From contig NZ_SRZC01000022.1 of NCBI RefSeq assembly GCF_004792655.1, positions 1 through 64,000 on the forward strand: DNA of 64,000 bases, in the 5' to 3' direction. The translations under genes and the position numbers were made by a program. This stretch comes from Palleniella muris (GTDB taxonomy: Bacteria > Bacteroidota > Bacteroidia > Bacteroidales > Bacteroidaceae). Below the pieces are notes generated by a model. The model was not told where the DNA came from. It made no database searches and saw only the letters and a program-made list of their open reading frames with translations. Numbering within the stretch: position 1 is the first letter of the stretch; each line of letters starts with the position of its first letter. Below are positions 7,754 to 16,253 of the stretch, in pieces.

Positions 7754-10243
7754 CTATTCCTCAAAATATACACGTTTCACCCTGTTGCTTACACCAGTAA
7801 GGATTTCATAAGGGATTGTCCCTATAACATCGGAAAGAACTGTCACAGGGAGATTCTGACCAAAAATCTCCACACTGTCGCCCTCCCGGCAATCAATGTC
7901 CGTGACATCTATCATTGCCACATCCATACATATATTGCCTACATAGTCAGCCTTCTTTCCGTTCACGAGACAATAGCAATGCCTGTTGCCCAACTGACGG
8001 TTCAGTCCGTCAGCATAGCCTATAGGGATTGCAGCTATAAGGCTGTCGCGATCAAGTATTGTCCGGCGGCTATAGCCTACGGAATGTCCGGCAGGAACAT
8101 TGCGCATTTGGAGGATTGTTGTCTTTAAGGTTGAGACAGTTGACAGCACGGAGTTGTCACGCGGATTGACACCATAGAGTCCCAGTCCGAGGCGGCACAT
8201 ATCCATTTGCCGTTCAGGGAAATGCTCTATTCCGGCAGAGTTGCAGATATGCCGTAATATCTTGTGAGGGAATGCAGCCTGCAACTTACGGCTTCCGGCA
8301 TCATACAGCGCAAACTGTTCTGCGGAGAAAGCGTCAAAGTCATCACTGTCCGAGCCTACGAAATGGGAGAACACAGAGCGTGGGATGACTGCTTTCTGAT
8401 GCTGCAGGCGGTCGATGAGTTCATCGATGTCTTTCTCAGGATGAAAGCCGAGGCGGCACATGCCTGTATCAAACTTGATATGCACGGGCCAGTTGGTTAT
8501 TCCCTCACGCTGTGCGGCATGGACAAGGGCGTCAAGCATTCGGAAAGAATATACTTCCGGTTCAAGGTTATAGTCGAACATAGTCTTGAATGCGGACATC
8601 TCCGGATTCATAATCATGATGTTGCATGTTATACCCGCATTCCTCAGTGTCACTCCCTCGTCGGCAACGGCAACGGCAAGATAGTCCACACGATGGTCCT
8701 GCAAGGTCTTCGCTACCTCAACAGCACCAGCACCATAGGCATCCGCCTTAACCATGCATACGAGCTTTGTATCAGGATGCATGAACGAGCGGTAACGGTT
8801 GTAGTTCTCAACGACAGCATTGAGGTTCACCTCCAGCACTGTCTCATGAACCTTCAGTTCCAATCTGTCCGTGATACGATCAAACTCAAAGATGCGTGCA
8901 CCTTTTATGAGAATCACCTCATCATGGAGATTGCCGAATGTCTCAGACTTAAGGAACTCATCGGTGGTATTGAAGAATGCACGCAGAATGTCGTTGCTTG
9001 CGCCACAAAGCACCGGGGCGAAGCTGTCCTTCAGCACCTTGCCTATTCCTATGAACTTATTAACTCCCCTGCTCTTTATCAGAGAGAGCAATTCTGCCGA
9101 CAGTTCTTCGTCCGAAAGACCTGTCTGGTATATGTCCGACAATATCAATGTACGGCTACGCCCCTTGCTATCTGGACGGCGTGACATAAAGTCGAGGGCT
9201 ATGTCCAATGACTTCACATCATTGTTGTATGAGTCATTTATCAGGATGCAACCTCTCTGTCCCTGCTTGACCTCCAGTCGCATGGCGATAGCCTCCAGTT
9301 GCGGCATACGCTCTGCCAAAGTCTTTTGGGACATGCCAAGGTAAAGGCATACGGCAGCACACGTTATGGAGTTCTCTATCCCACCCTCATTGATATTCTT
9401 GATACAATAATCACCGGCAAAACCATTATATATGTATGAGATTCTTGTCTCATGGTTCTCATCATCAGTCTCCACATTATTTATATATAAGGGAGCGTCA
9501 GGGTTTTCCATAGACCATCCGAGGCGGAAGCCTTTGAAATTGCTCTTTCGCATACAGTGGGAGACTGTCGCATCATCAGCATTGTAGACAACAACCTGTG
9601 CATCCTTCATTAGGTGGAGTTTCTCCTCACACTTCTCTCTTATAGAGCGGAAATTCTCCTGATGAGCCTGCCCGATATTTGTAAGGACAGCTATCGTAGG
9701 CTGGATTATCTCTTGCAGAGCCTGCATCTCACCGACCTGACTGATGCCCGCCTCAAAGATTCCCAGTTCCGTTTGGTTATTAATCATCCATACGGACTGT
9801 GGCACACCTATCTGCGAATTGTACGAACGTGGGGAACGTGTGATGCGCTTGTCCTTGAACAGCAGTTGATAAAGCCATTCCTTTACGGTAGTCTTACCAT
9901 TGGAGCCGGTTATGCCGATTACGGGGATGTCATATTCTTCCCTATGTCGCTCGGCAAGGCGTTGCAACGCCTCAACAGTGTCGGTCACTACAAGGAAATT
10001 GGACTTTGGCAAGTCTGTGGGTATGTCATAGTCTCTGTTGACTACGAAATTACGCACTCCCCTATTGTACAAATCAGGAATATACTTGTGTCCGTCACTC
10101 CTCTGTGTCTTTATTGCAAAGAACAGTGTCTCCTCCGGAAATGAGAGGGAGCGGGAATCGGTAAGCACAAAGCCGATGTTTGTCTCTGCCGTTCCATACC
10201 TATGCGCCCCTATCAGGGTCGTTATCTGAGAAATCGCATACAT
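7754..10243 (-). CDS. murF-alr: Bifunctional MurF ligase / alanine racemase
   Basis: A fusion of two peptidoglycan enzymes. Residues 1 to about 455 form UDP-MurNAc-tripeptide:D-Ala-D-Ala ligase, with the ATP loop ITGSNGKTT at 111-119. Residues from about 460 form a PLP-dependent alanine racemase, with the PLP lysine in MVKADAYGAG (K499) and the conserved IPIGYADGLNR segment. The second half makes D-Ala, and Ddl (60.4 kb) joins it for the first half to use. The fusion is well known in Bacteroidetes, so it is not novel. The start overlaps the fkp stop codon by one base (TAATG), which suggests translational coupling. Confidence 0.95.
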   Translation of the reverse strand: MYAISQITTLIGAHRYGTAETNIGFVLTDSRSLSFPEETLFFAIKTQRSDGHKYIPDLYNRGVRNFVVNRDYDIPTDLPKSNFLVVTDTVEALQRLAERHREEYDIPVIGITGSNGKTTVKEWLYQLLFKDKRITRSPRSYNSQIGVPQSVWMINNQTELGIFEAGISQVGEMQALQEIIQPTIAVLTNIGQAHQENFRSIREKCEEKLHLMKDAQVVVYNADDATVSHCMRKSNFKGFRLGWSMENPDAPLYINNVETDDENHETRISYIYNGFAGDYCIKNINEGGIENSITCAAVCLYLGMSQKTLAERMPQLEAIAMRLEVKQGQRGCILINDSYNNDVKSLDIALDFMSRRPDSKGRSRTLILSDIYQTGLSDEELSAELLSLIKSRGVNKFIGIGKVLKDSFAPVLCGASNDILRAFFNTTDEFLKSETFGNLHDEVILIKGARIFEFDRITDRLELKVHETVLEVNLNAVVENYNRYRSFMHPDTKLVCMVKADAYGAGAVEVAKTLQDHRVDYLAVAVADEGVTLRNAGITCNIMIMNPEMSAFKTMFDYNLEPEVYSFRMLDALVHAAQREGITNWPVHIKFDTGMCRLGFHPEKDIDELIDRLQHQKAVIPRSVFSHFVGSDSDDFDAFSAEQFALYDAGSRKLQAAFPHKILRHICNSAGIEHFPERQMDMCRLGLGLYGVNPRDNSVLSTVSTLKTTILQMRNVPAGHSVGYSRRTILDRDSLIAAIPIGYADGLNRQLGNRHCYCLVNGKKADYVGNICMDVAMIDVTDIDCREGDSVEIFGQNLPVTVLSDVIGTIPYEILTGVSNRVKRVYFEE

Positions 10244-12996
10244 TATGATCTGCTTACTTGAAGTCCTGTCTCGCTTATTGTCATATCGACAAAACGAGCA
10301 TTCTTGTTCTGTGGATTCTGCTGCAGACGCTGCTTGATGAGCGCGGCAGCCTCAGGGTCTTTCGCTACCATGTAAAGATAGCCTCCTCCACCTGCACCGG
10401 GGAGCTTGTAGCCAAGGCAAAGGTCGTCCACCATGTCCGTCAGCACACGGACTCCGTCAGGGTTAGTGCCGGCATCAATCATTTGGTTTTGCTGCCATGT
10501 CTTAGCAACAAGTTCACCCATAAGATTGAAGTTGCCTGCCTGAATAGCCTCATACATGTCGTTGGCATGTTGTTTCATTCCACGCAGCAGGCGCAGTTCC
10601 TCGCCATGGTTAAGGAACATTCTTCTGACAATCTCCGCCAACAGTGTCTTTGCCGTACGGGTAATGCCTGTATAATAAAGCAGATGACACGCCTTGTACT
10701 CCGGCTGTGTGAAGATAGTCGTAGGCATCCAACGCACCTGAGGGTTCTGCTCAAATCCACGCTCTGTGGTAAGGAGCTTGGCACCATGAAGTATGCCACC
10801 GAACTGGTCTTGCCATCCTCCGCCGGTCGTAAGCAACTGTTCAAGCACAAGTGTTCTCCTGCCTATCTCGTTCTTGTCCCAGTTCAGTCCGCAGAAATCA
10901 TTCAGCGCACCGAGCACTGTCGATGCAAGCACACTGCTTGTTCCCAATCCGCTGCCGGCAGGAATGGCAGAAAGCAATGTCACCTCTATACCACAACCGA
11001 AAGCCTCCAGTTGCTGTTCCAGAGAAGTATAAGACTCAACAGAGAATCCCGGCTGGAAACCGCAAAGCACGAGTGCCGCCTTTGGAATGGAGAACGGACT
11101 GCCCACATGATGAAAATCCTTCAGTTCCTCGTATGTCGTTATCGTCTCCGACGCACCGAGATCGATACTCCTCATCACAATATGCTTTTCCTTGCAAGGA
11201 CGGACATACGCCTGGATAGGCTGCTGACCGTTAAGGTCAATGGCGATGTTCACCACAGCACCACCTTCCATAAGGCAGTAAGGAGGAGTATCAGTCCATC
11301 CGCCGGCAAGGTCGATGCGCACCGGAGAACGTCCCCATACTATCTGGTCACCATAAACAGACATCTTTGGTGACTGCTTGTCAACAAGCATCGGTTCTGT
11401 AAGTCCCTGCTGCAAAAGTTTGAATGCATGCGAATCCCATTCTTTTGCCTTACGGATAAGGTCATCCGTACAAGCAACATTGCCGTTGGCTCTAAGTCGT
11501 TCGACCTCGGAACGGAACATAGCATCATGGATACGTGTCAGAAGAGGATTCTTCTCATCTATTTCTTTAGGCAAAGGTATGCCACACTCTGCAAACTCAC
11601 GTGCAGCATCAAAAAGATTGGTCTGATAGAATACAGAATGCTCATGGTTCTTCGCTATTGCCGCCCAGTTCTTTGCTCTCAGCTGCTTCCTTTGTTCTGC
11701 AAGCCTGAGGAGATTGGCAGTGGCAGAGATTCCTTCCGCACTTATCTTCTTTGCCGACTCGAACACAGCCCTGCCCTCCTCGGACAGACCGAGCATAAAG
11801 CGCAGGACCTTGCCCATGTCATCAACATTGTCCACAATCGGGAACAAAGGCTCCTGCTGCATCTTTCCTGCAAACTTGTCCTTGTAGCCGTATGGACGCA
11901 CCACCCATTCTGCCTCCCCCATAGGAACAATGTCAACGCATTGCTCCGGCTTCAGGTATATCTCCCAATCATTCTCCGGAACACCGGTAATGACATTGCA
12001 GTTTGTCAATGTCCATTTCTCTCCTACAAAGGAATTCTCTATCCATACATTGGTGTTCTCCTCATTCAGTCTCAACCTTATGTCTGCATTCTGCACAAAC
12101 ATCGAAGGATGAGGCTTACGGTCACGGTGCATAATCTCACGCTGGTCTACCACTATGTTCTGAATTGCCAATGTGGAGGACAACAGTTCCGGTGTTGTGC
12201 CATAATGGTAGAACTCTCCACCCGGAAGAGGGAGGATTGCAACAGAGAGTTTCCCCACTTCCTCGTCAGGCTCTGACGGATTTGTTCCCAAAGCACATCC
12301 GAACTCACTGTAAAGGTCGTATTCCCTGATACAGAATCCTGCGCCTTCCTCAGCACGGCTCTTGGATTTTAACACCTCCACAGCCCTGTCCGAAAGAATC
12401 CAAATGCCTATGTCAACGAGCGAATAATGGTCTTTCTGCACATCATGCAGTGTCTGCAGGGATGGCTTCTGAAGCATGTATTTCAACACATTCGGTGTGT
12501 TTCTGTCAGAGATGAACACTCCATGGTCTTTAGCAATATCGTCATTCAGCCACAAGCCATAGCAGACAACATCAGCCTCCGGTATTTCCTGAAGCGGCTT
12601 TGTCGCACGAATGAACACGTCTCCACTGACAATCATCGTCTTCAATGATGACGGTGCCTTTGCCATTATACTTTCATACAACGGCAACTGCAACGACAGC
12701 AGGTCTTGGGAAAGTCTCTGTCCTCTCTCCCAACGGAACACAGGAATCGGAGTAAGTATCTTTCCGGAAGGGGCATAAGCCGGCAAACGCCTGCTCTGCC
12801 CGCCGGCGTGCAAAATAATCTTCTTCTCATTGCGGAAAGACTCCGGACAGCTGTCCAGCACCCATGTTGTTCCGCCTCCCGAACCAAGTTTCTGGTCGAC
12901 AGGGTCATTTGTACAGAACCACTCGTCAGTTGACAATCCGGTAATATCATGGAAACATCCCACCAAATTTGGTGGCAGAGAAAGCATTTTCTTCAT
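10243..12996 (-). CDS. fkp: Bifunctional L-fucokinase / L-fucose-1-phosphate guanylyltransferase
   Basis: Turns free L-fucose into GDP-L-fucose for fucosylation of capsule and glycoproteins. The N-terminal half is the pyrophosphorylase, with HAGGQSRRLPAYAPSGK at 63-79. The C-terminal part, from about residue 560, is a GHMP kinase with WGRSPVRIDLAGGWTDT, IPAGSGLGTSSVLAS and LPGAGGGGYLY. The length, 917 residues, is close to the Bacteroides fragilis enzyme (about 950). It is divergent from a FucP-type permease, which would supply fucose, and it is the first gene of a pair with murF-alr. Confidence 0.95.
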   Translation of the reverse strand: MKKMLSLPPNLVGCFHDITGLSTDEWFCTNDPVDQKLGSGGGTTWVLDSCPESFRNEKKIILHAGGQSRRLPAYAPSGKILTPIPVFRWERGQRLSQDLLSLQLPLYESIMAKAPSSLKTMIVSGDVFIRATKPLQEIPEADVVCYGLWLNDDIAKDHGVFISDRNTPNVLKYMLQKPSLQTLHDVQKDHYSLVDIGIWILSDRAVEVLKSKSRAEEGAGFCIREYDLYSEFGCALGTNPSEPDEEVGKLSVAILPLPGGEFYHYGTTPELLSSTLAIQNIVVDQREIMHRDRKPHPSMFVQNADIRLRLNEENTNVWIENSFVGEKWTLTNCNVITGVPENDWEIYLKPEQCVDIVPMGEAEWVVRPYGYKDKFAGKMQQEPLFPIVDNVDDMGKVLRFMLGLSEEGRAVFESAKKISAEGISATANLLRLAEQRKQLRAKNWAAIAKNHEHSVFYQTNLFDAAREFAECGIPLPKEIDEKNPLLTRIHDAMFRSEVERLRANGNVACTDDLIRKAKEWDSHAFKLLQQGLTEPMLVDKQSPKMSVYGDQIVWGRSPVRIDLAGGWTDTPPYCLMEGGAVVNIAIDLNGQQPIQAYVRPCKEKHIVMRSIDLGASETITTYEELKDFHHVGSPFSIPKAALVLCGFQPGFSVESYTSLEQQLEAFGCGIEVTLLSAIPAGSGLGTSSVLASTVLGALNDFCGLNWDKNEIGRRTLVLEQLLTTGGGWQDQFGGILHGAKLLTTERGFEQNPQVRWMPTTIFTQPEYKACHLLYYTGITRTAKTLLAEIVRRMFLNHGEELRLLRGMKQHANDMYEAIQAGNFNLMGELVAKTWQQNQMIDAGTNPDGVRVLTDMVDDLCLGYKLPGAGGGGYLYMVAKDPEAAALIKQRLQQNPQNKNARFVDMTISETGLQVSRS

Positions 12997-13024
12997 TGAC
13001 CGTTATATTAGTTGATATTTTCAC

Positions 13025-13056
13025 GCAAAATTAGTAATAATTATTGGAAAAACAAA
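13025..13056 (-). promoter_or_regulatory. Promoter of fkp
   Basis: The minus strand has TTTG (13053-13056), 19 bases, then TAATTTTGC (13025-13033), a textbook Bacteroidetes promoter. The leader is about 25 bases. It stands back to back with the fucP promoter. Confidence 0.75.
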
Positions 13057-13088
13057 GGAAAAACACAAAACTTTGCTCTGAGAATCAT

Positions 13089-13138
13089 CATTTTCCGTTT
13101 TTCATTTTCCGTTTTTCATTATTATTTATTATCTTTGC
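13089..13138 (+). promoter_or_regulatory. Promoter of the fucP-like gene with a tandem repeat
   Basis: TATCTTTGC at 13130-13138 is a perfect -7 box. Upstream, CATTTTCCGTTTTT is repeated exactly twice head to tail (13089-13102, 13103-13116), covering the -33 region. No TTTG is present there, so an activator or repressor may bind the repeat. Confidence 0.6.
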
Positions 13139-13222
13139 AGTCGAACAAAAAAATCAAAACAACAAATAAACTAACTTAAAAAGGTATGTCCTCTCCCATG
13201 CAGCACATACCGTCTCAAAACT

Positions 13223-14593
13223 ATGGAAAAGAAAAAGACCGGACTCTTGACATCCAACGGAGTCAGCATGCTTGTGCCATTCATTCTTGTCACAAGCTGT
13301 TTTGCATTGTGGGGCTTTGCCAATGACATCACCAACCCTATGGTAAAAGCCTTCTCCAAAATCTTCAGAATGAGCGTCACGGAAGGCTCAATGGTGCAAG
13401 TGGCGTTCTATGGCGGATATTTCTGCATGGCATTCCCTGCCGCCATGTTCATACGCAAATATTCCTACAAGGCAGGAATCATGCTGGGACTGGGACTGTA
13501 CGCTCTCGGAGCACTGCTCTTCTTCCCTGCAAAGATGATAGGAATGTTCCCACCGTTCCTTCTTGCATATTTCATCCTGACTTGCGGACTGTCATTCCTT
13601 GAGACATCCTGCAATCCGTACATCCTTACCATGGGACCTGAGGATAACGCAACACGACGCCTCAACATGGCACAGGCATTCAACCCTGTAGGCTCGCTAT
13701 GCGGAATGTTTGTGGCAATGACATTCATACAGAACCGTCTCAACCCTCTGTCAACGGCAGAGCGTGCCACACTCTCCGACGAGGAGTTTGCGGCACTGCG
13801 TGACAGCGACCTCTCCATTCTCATTGGTCCATATCTTGCCATAGGACTGATTATCGTCTGCATGCTCATAGTCTTCGCTTGTGTCAAGATGCCAAAGAAC
13901 GGTGACCAGAGCCATGACATTAATTTCGGTCCTACCATGCGCCGCCTATGGCACACTCACCATTACCGTGAGGGCGTGCTGGCGCAGTTCTGCTATGTCG
14001 GTGCGCAGATTATGTGCTGGACATTCATCATCCAGTATGGCACACGCCTGTTGATGGCAGAAGGCGATTACACTGCCCTTGAACACACCATCGGCGGACT
14101 TCTCGGCATCGACACTTCCGGAGCCATGACAGAGAAGAACGCTGAGGTTCTGAGCCAGGGCTACAACATCATTGCCATGGGAAGCCACTGCATCGGACGT
14201 TTCGTAGGCACTTACCTGCTCAAATACATCAAACCGGGCAACCTCCTGCGCATCCTCGGCACACTCTCAGCCATCCTCATCATCGGAGCTATAGCAAACA
14301 CAGGCCGTGCCGGTCTCTATTGCCTTGTGGCAACATCGTTCACAATGTGCGTGATGTTCCCGACAATCTATGGTATCGCACTTGACAAGATGGGCGAAGA
14401 CGCAAAGTTCGGAGCGGCAGGACTTATCATGGCTATCCTTGGCGGTTCCGTCCTTCCTCCGGTACAGGCGTCTATCATAGACAAGGGAGAACTCTTCGGA
14501 ATGCCGGCTGTAAACATTTCATTCATCCTGCCATTCATTTGCTTCTGCGTGGTTGCGACATACGGCTACCGTGTGGTAAAGCGGGCAGCATAA
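13223..14593 (+). CDS. fucP: FucP-type L-fucose (sugar):proton symporter
   Basis: A major facilitator of the fucose/galactose/glucose permease family, 456 residues with twelve helices. Family signatures include the N-terminal FALWGFANDITNP, the FLETSCNPY segment of helix 4 and LNMAQAFNPVGSL. It is divergent from fkp, so supplying L-fucose for GDP-fucose synthesis fits. A later segment (KMPKNG...MRRLWHTHHYREGVLAQF) is the central cytoplasmic loop. Close relatives carry glucose or galactose, so the exact sugar is inferred from context. Confidence 0.85.
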   Translation: MEKKKTGLLTSNGVSMLVPFILVTSCFALWGFANDITNPMVKAFSKIFRMSVTEGSMVQVAFYGGYFCMAFPAAMFIRKYSYKAGIMLGLGLYALGALLFFPAKMIGMFPPFLLAYFILTCGLSFLETSCNPYILTMGPEDNATRRLNMAQAFNPVGSLCGMFVAMTFIQNRLNPLSTAERATLSDEEFAALRDSDLSILIGPYLAIGLIIVCMLIVFACVKMPKNGDQSHDINFGPTMRRLWHTHHYREGVLAQFCYVGAQIMCWTFIIQYGTRLLMAEGDYTALEHTIGGLLGIDTSGAMTEKNAEVLSQGYNIIAMGSHCIGRFVGTYLLKYIKPGNLLRILGTLSAILIIGAIANTGRAGLYCLVATSFTMCVMFPTIYGIALDKMGEDAKFGAAGLIMAILGGSVLPPVQASIIDKGELFGMPAVNISFILPFICFCVVATYGYRVVKRAA

Positions 14594-14631
14594 GGGTGGT
14601 TCCCAAACCATAGCAGAAAGTTCGATTCACG

Positions 14632-14659
14632 GCAGGTGGGCAAGGCATTGTCCACCTGC
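14632..14659 (+). promoter_or_regulatory. 12-bp hairpin just before the ThiD-like/AraC gene
   Basis: GCAGGTGGGCAA and TTGTCCACCTGC pair over a 4-base loop, with one G-T pair. No T run follows, so it is not an ordinary terminator. It ends 17 bases before the TTG start, placing it where it could set translation or RNA stability between the two genes. Confidence 0.55.
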
Positions 14660-14676
14660 ATCATAAAAACAGACTA

Positions 14677-15771
14677 TTGCCTAAACATCTTACCCCCATA
14701 CTGACCATCAACGGTTCTGACAGCACAAGCGGAGCCGGCATACAGGCTGATATAAGGACAATATCAGCCATGGGAGGCATAGCCTTCTCAACAATCACTT
14801 CTATCACTTCACAGGACTCACAAGGCATCCACAGCATCCACGACCTGCCGGAAGACATTGTCATCAGCCAATTGAAGGCCTTGCTGAGGGACGTCAGACC
14901 CAAAGCGGTGAAGGTGGGAATGATACGCCAGGCAAACGCCATACATGACATAAGGGACGAGATTGTCGGCTGCCGGCATATTGTCAGTGCACCGGGCATC
15001 CTGTCCTCCCGTGGCGAGCAACTCATGACGGCTGATGCCGTCAGCGAATATGTACGGCTGCTGTTTCCCATAACAAACACACTAATCCTTAAGTGCAGCG
15101 AAGCGGAACTGCTTTTCGGCAGAAGCATAAACACCAACGCTGCAATGTCCGAGACAGCATCGCGCCTGCTTGACATGGGACCACAGGCAGTGTTCCTGCG
15201 TGGAGGGCATTGCACGGAAGGGCTGGTGACCGGTCTGCTTGCCATTGCCGGAAGCAAAGAGTCTCCACGGTTCTTCACTTCCCCAAACAGGGAAGGCTGG
15301 CAGTTGCATGGTGTCGGAGGAACACTGTCTGCTGCAATAGCGACAAGACTGGCAATGGGGGACAGCATTCCCTCTGCCCTCTCCTCTGCCCACAAGTACA
15401 TACGTTGCCAAGTGGTCTACTCCGTCAGTTCCACAAGCCACAGCCTTAGACGTATGGAACTTTACAACCGGTTCATGGAGCAGGTGACAACACACTGCAA
15501 AGAGTCACGCGACACTTCTTTCTACGCCTCACTGCTAAACATCACTCCACGCTATCTTGCGGAGATAACACGGTATATCACAGGAAACAGCCCGAAGAGC
15601 CTCATAGCGGATTACTTGCTGAAAGAAATGGAGGCTGACCTCCTGACCTCAGACAAGACAATACAAGAAATATCCATCGAATACAGTTTCCCTTCACAGG
15701 CGTCACTCGCAAAGTTCTTCAAGACGCATAGCGGGAAATCGCCTTCGGACTTCAGGACAGGGAAAAATTAG
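14677..15771 (+). CDS. ThiD-like (HMP-P kinase fold) domain fused to an AraC-type DNA-binding domain
   Basis: A probable transcription regulator. Residues 1 to about 255 are a ribokinase-fold domain nearest to hydroxymethylpyrimidine (phosphate) kinase ThiD (ILTINGSDSTSGAGIQADI at 8-26). Residues about 266-364 are an AraC-type double helix-turn-helix (TPRYLAEITRY, IQEISIEYSFPSQASLAKFF). Two kinase motifs have decayed: ThiD GTGC near the C-terminal end of the fold is GVGG (212-215), losing the catalytic Cys, and the DPVM segment reads SAPG (104-107). The domain therefore probably senses a ligand. No ATG is available in the open frame; TTG at 14677 fits the usual ThiD N-terminus. It follows fucP by 83 bases and may share its transcript. 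Whether it senses a vitamin precursor or a sugar is unknown. Confidence 0.7.
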   Translation: MPKHLTPILTINGSDSTSGAGIQADIRTISAMGGIAFSTITSITSQDSQGIHSIHDLPEDIVISQLKALLRDVRPKAVKVGMIRQANAIHDIRDEIVGCRHIVSAPGILSSRGEQLMTADAVSEYVRLLFPITNTLILKCSEAELLFGRSINTNAAMSETASRLLDMGPQAVFLRGGHCTEGLVTGLLAIAGSKESPRFFTSPNREGWQLHGVGGTLSAAIATRLAMGDSIPSALSSAHKYIRCQVVYSVSSTSHSLRRMELYNRFMEQVTTHCKESRDTSFYASLLNITPRYLAEITRYITGNSPKSLIADYLLKEMEADLLTSDKTIQEISIEYSFPSQASLAKFFKTHSGKSPSDFRTGKN

Positions 15772-15914
15772 AAAACTCATGGCATTTTTGCCCTCCATGT
15801 TTCGCGCAGAAACACTCACGAGGTAGCAAGCGGCAAAATATCCCACCATTTTCTATTTTTCCGCTATATCTTTATCTATCAGCATATTAGCATCACAAAA
15901 GAAAGTCACACGCA

Positions 15915-15977
15915 CAAAAAAGCACTGTAATTCGTTACTAAAAACGGTCGAAAGGTAACGAATTACAGTGCTTTTTT
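15915..15977. terminator. Bidirectional terminator built from repeat units
   Basis: A perfect 18-bp stem (15921-15938 with 15955-15972) is flanked by an A run on the left and a T run on the right, so it can end transcription from both the ThiD-like/AraC gene and the convergent DUF5686 gene. Both arms contain the GTAAC core of the repeat family. Confidence 0.85.
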
Positions 15978-16075
15978 ATCCTTATGCACCGAGAAAGGTT
16001 ACATCTGGCATTGCGAAGGGTAACCTTTCATGCTGCGAAAGGTTACGTTGGGCTATATGAAGTGTCACCTTTCAC
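15921..16075. repeat. 22-bp phased GGTNAC repeat array, locus B
   Basis: Seven units with the conserved C at 15938, 15959, 15980 (weak), 16002, 16024, 16046 and 16068, giving spacings of 21, 21, 22, 22, 22 and 22 bp. It lies in the 480-base gap between two convergent genes. Its first two units form the terminator at 15915-15977. Nothing else recognisable is in this gap. Confidence 0.85.
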
Positions 16076-16253
16076 CTTTGCATGCCTCGTTTTTTACGAT
16101 TATGATAAATAGGGAGTCAGAAAACTCATGTACTTTCCGGAGTCGGGAAACAGCATGGAACACCGGCTCATGAAGCATCCATCGACATAGCGGAAACATG
16201 AGAACGACAACCGAAAGTCCGAAACATGGACAGAACGCATCCACCCTGCATGC

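Noticed and set aside
8264..9184. 306-codon plus-strand open frame within murF-alr
   Set aside because: Antisense shadow of a clearly real gene; no family motif.
7754..10243. MurF-alanine racemase fusion as a novelty
   Set aside because: Known and widespread in Bacteroidetes.
10258..11373. 371-codon plus-strand open frame within fkp
   Set aside because: Antisense shadow of fkp; composition is that of a reversed coding strand.
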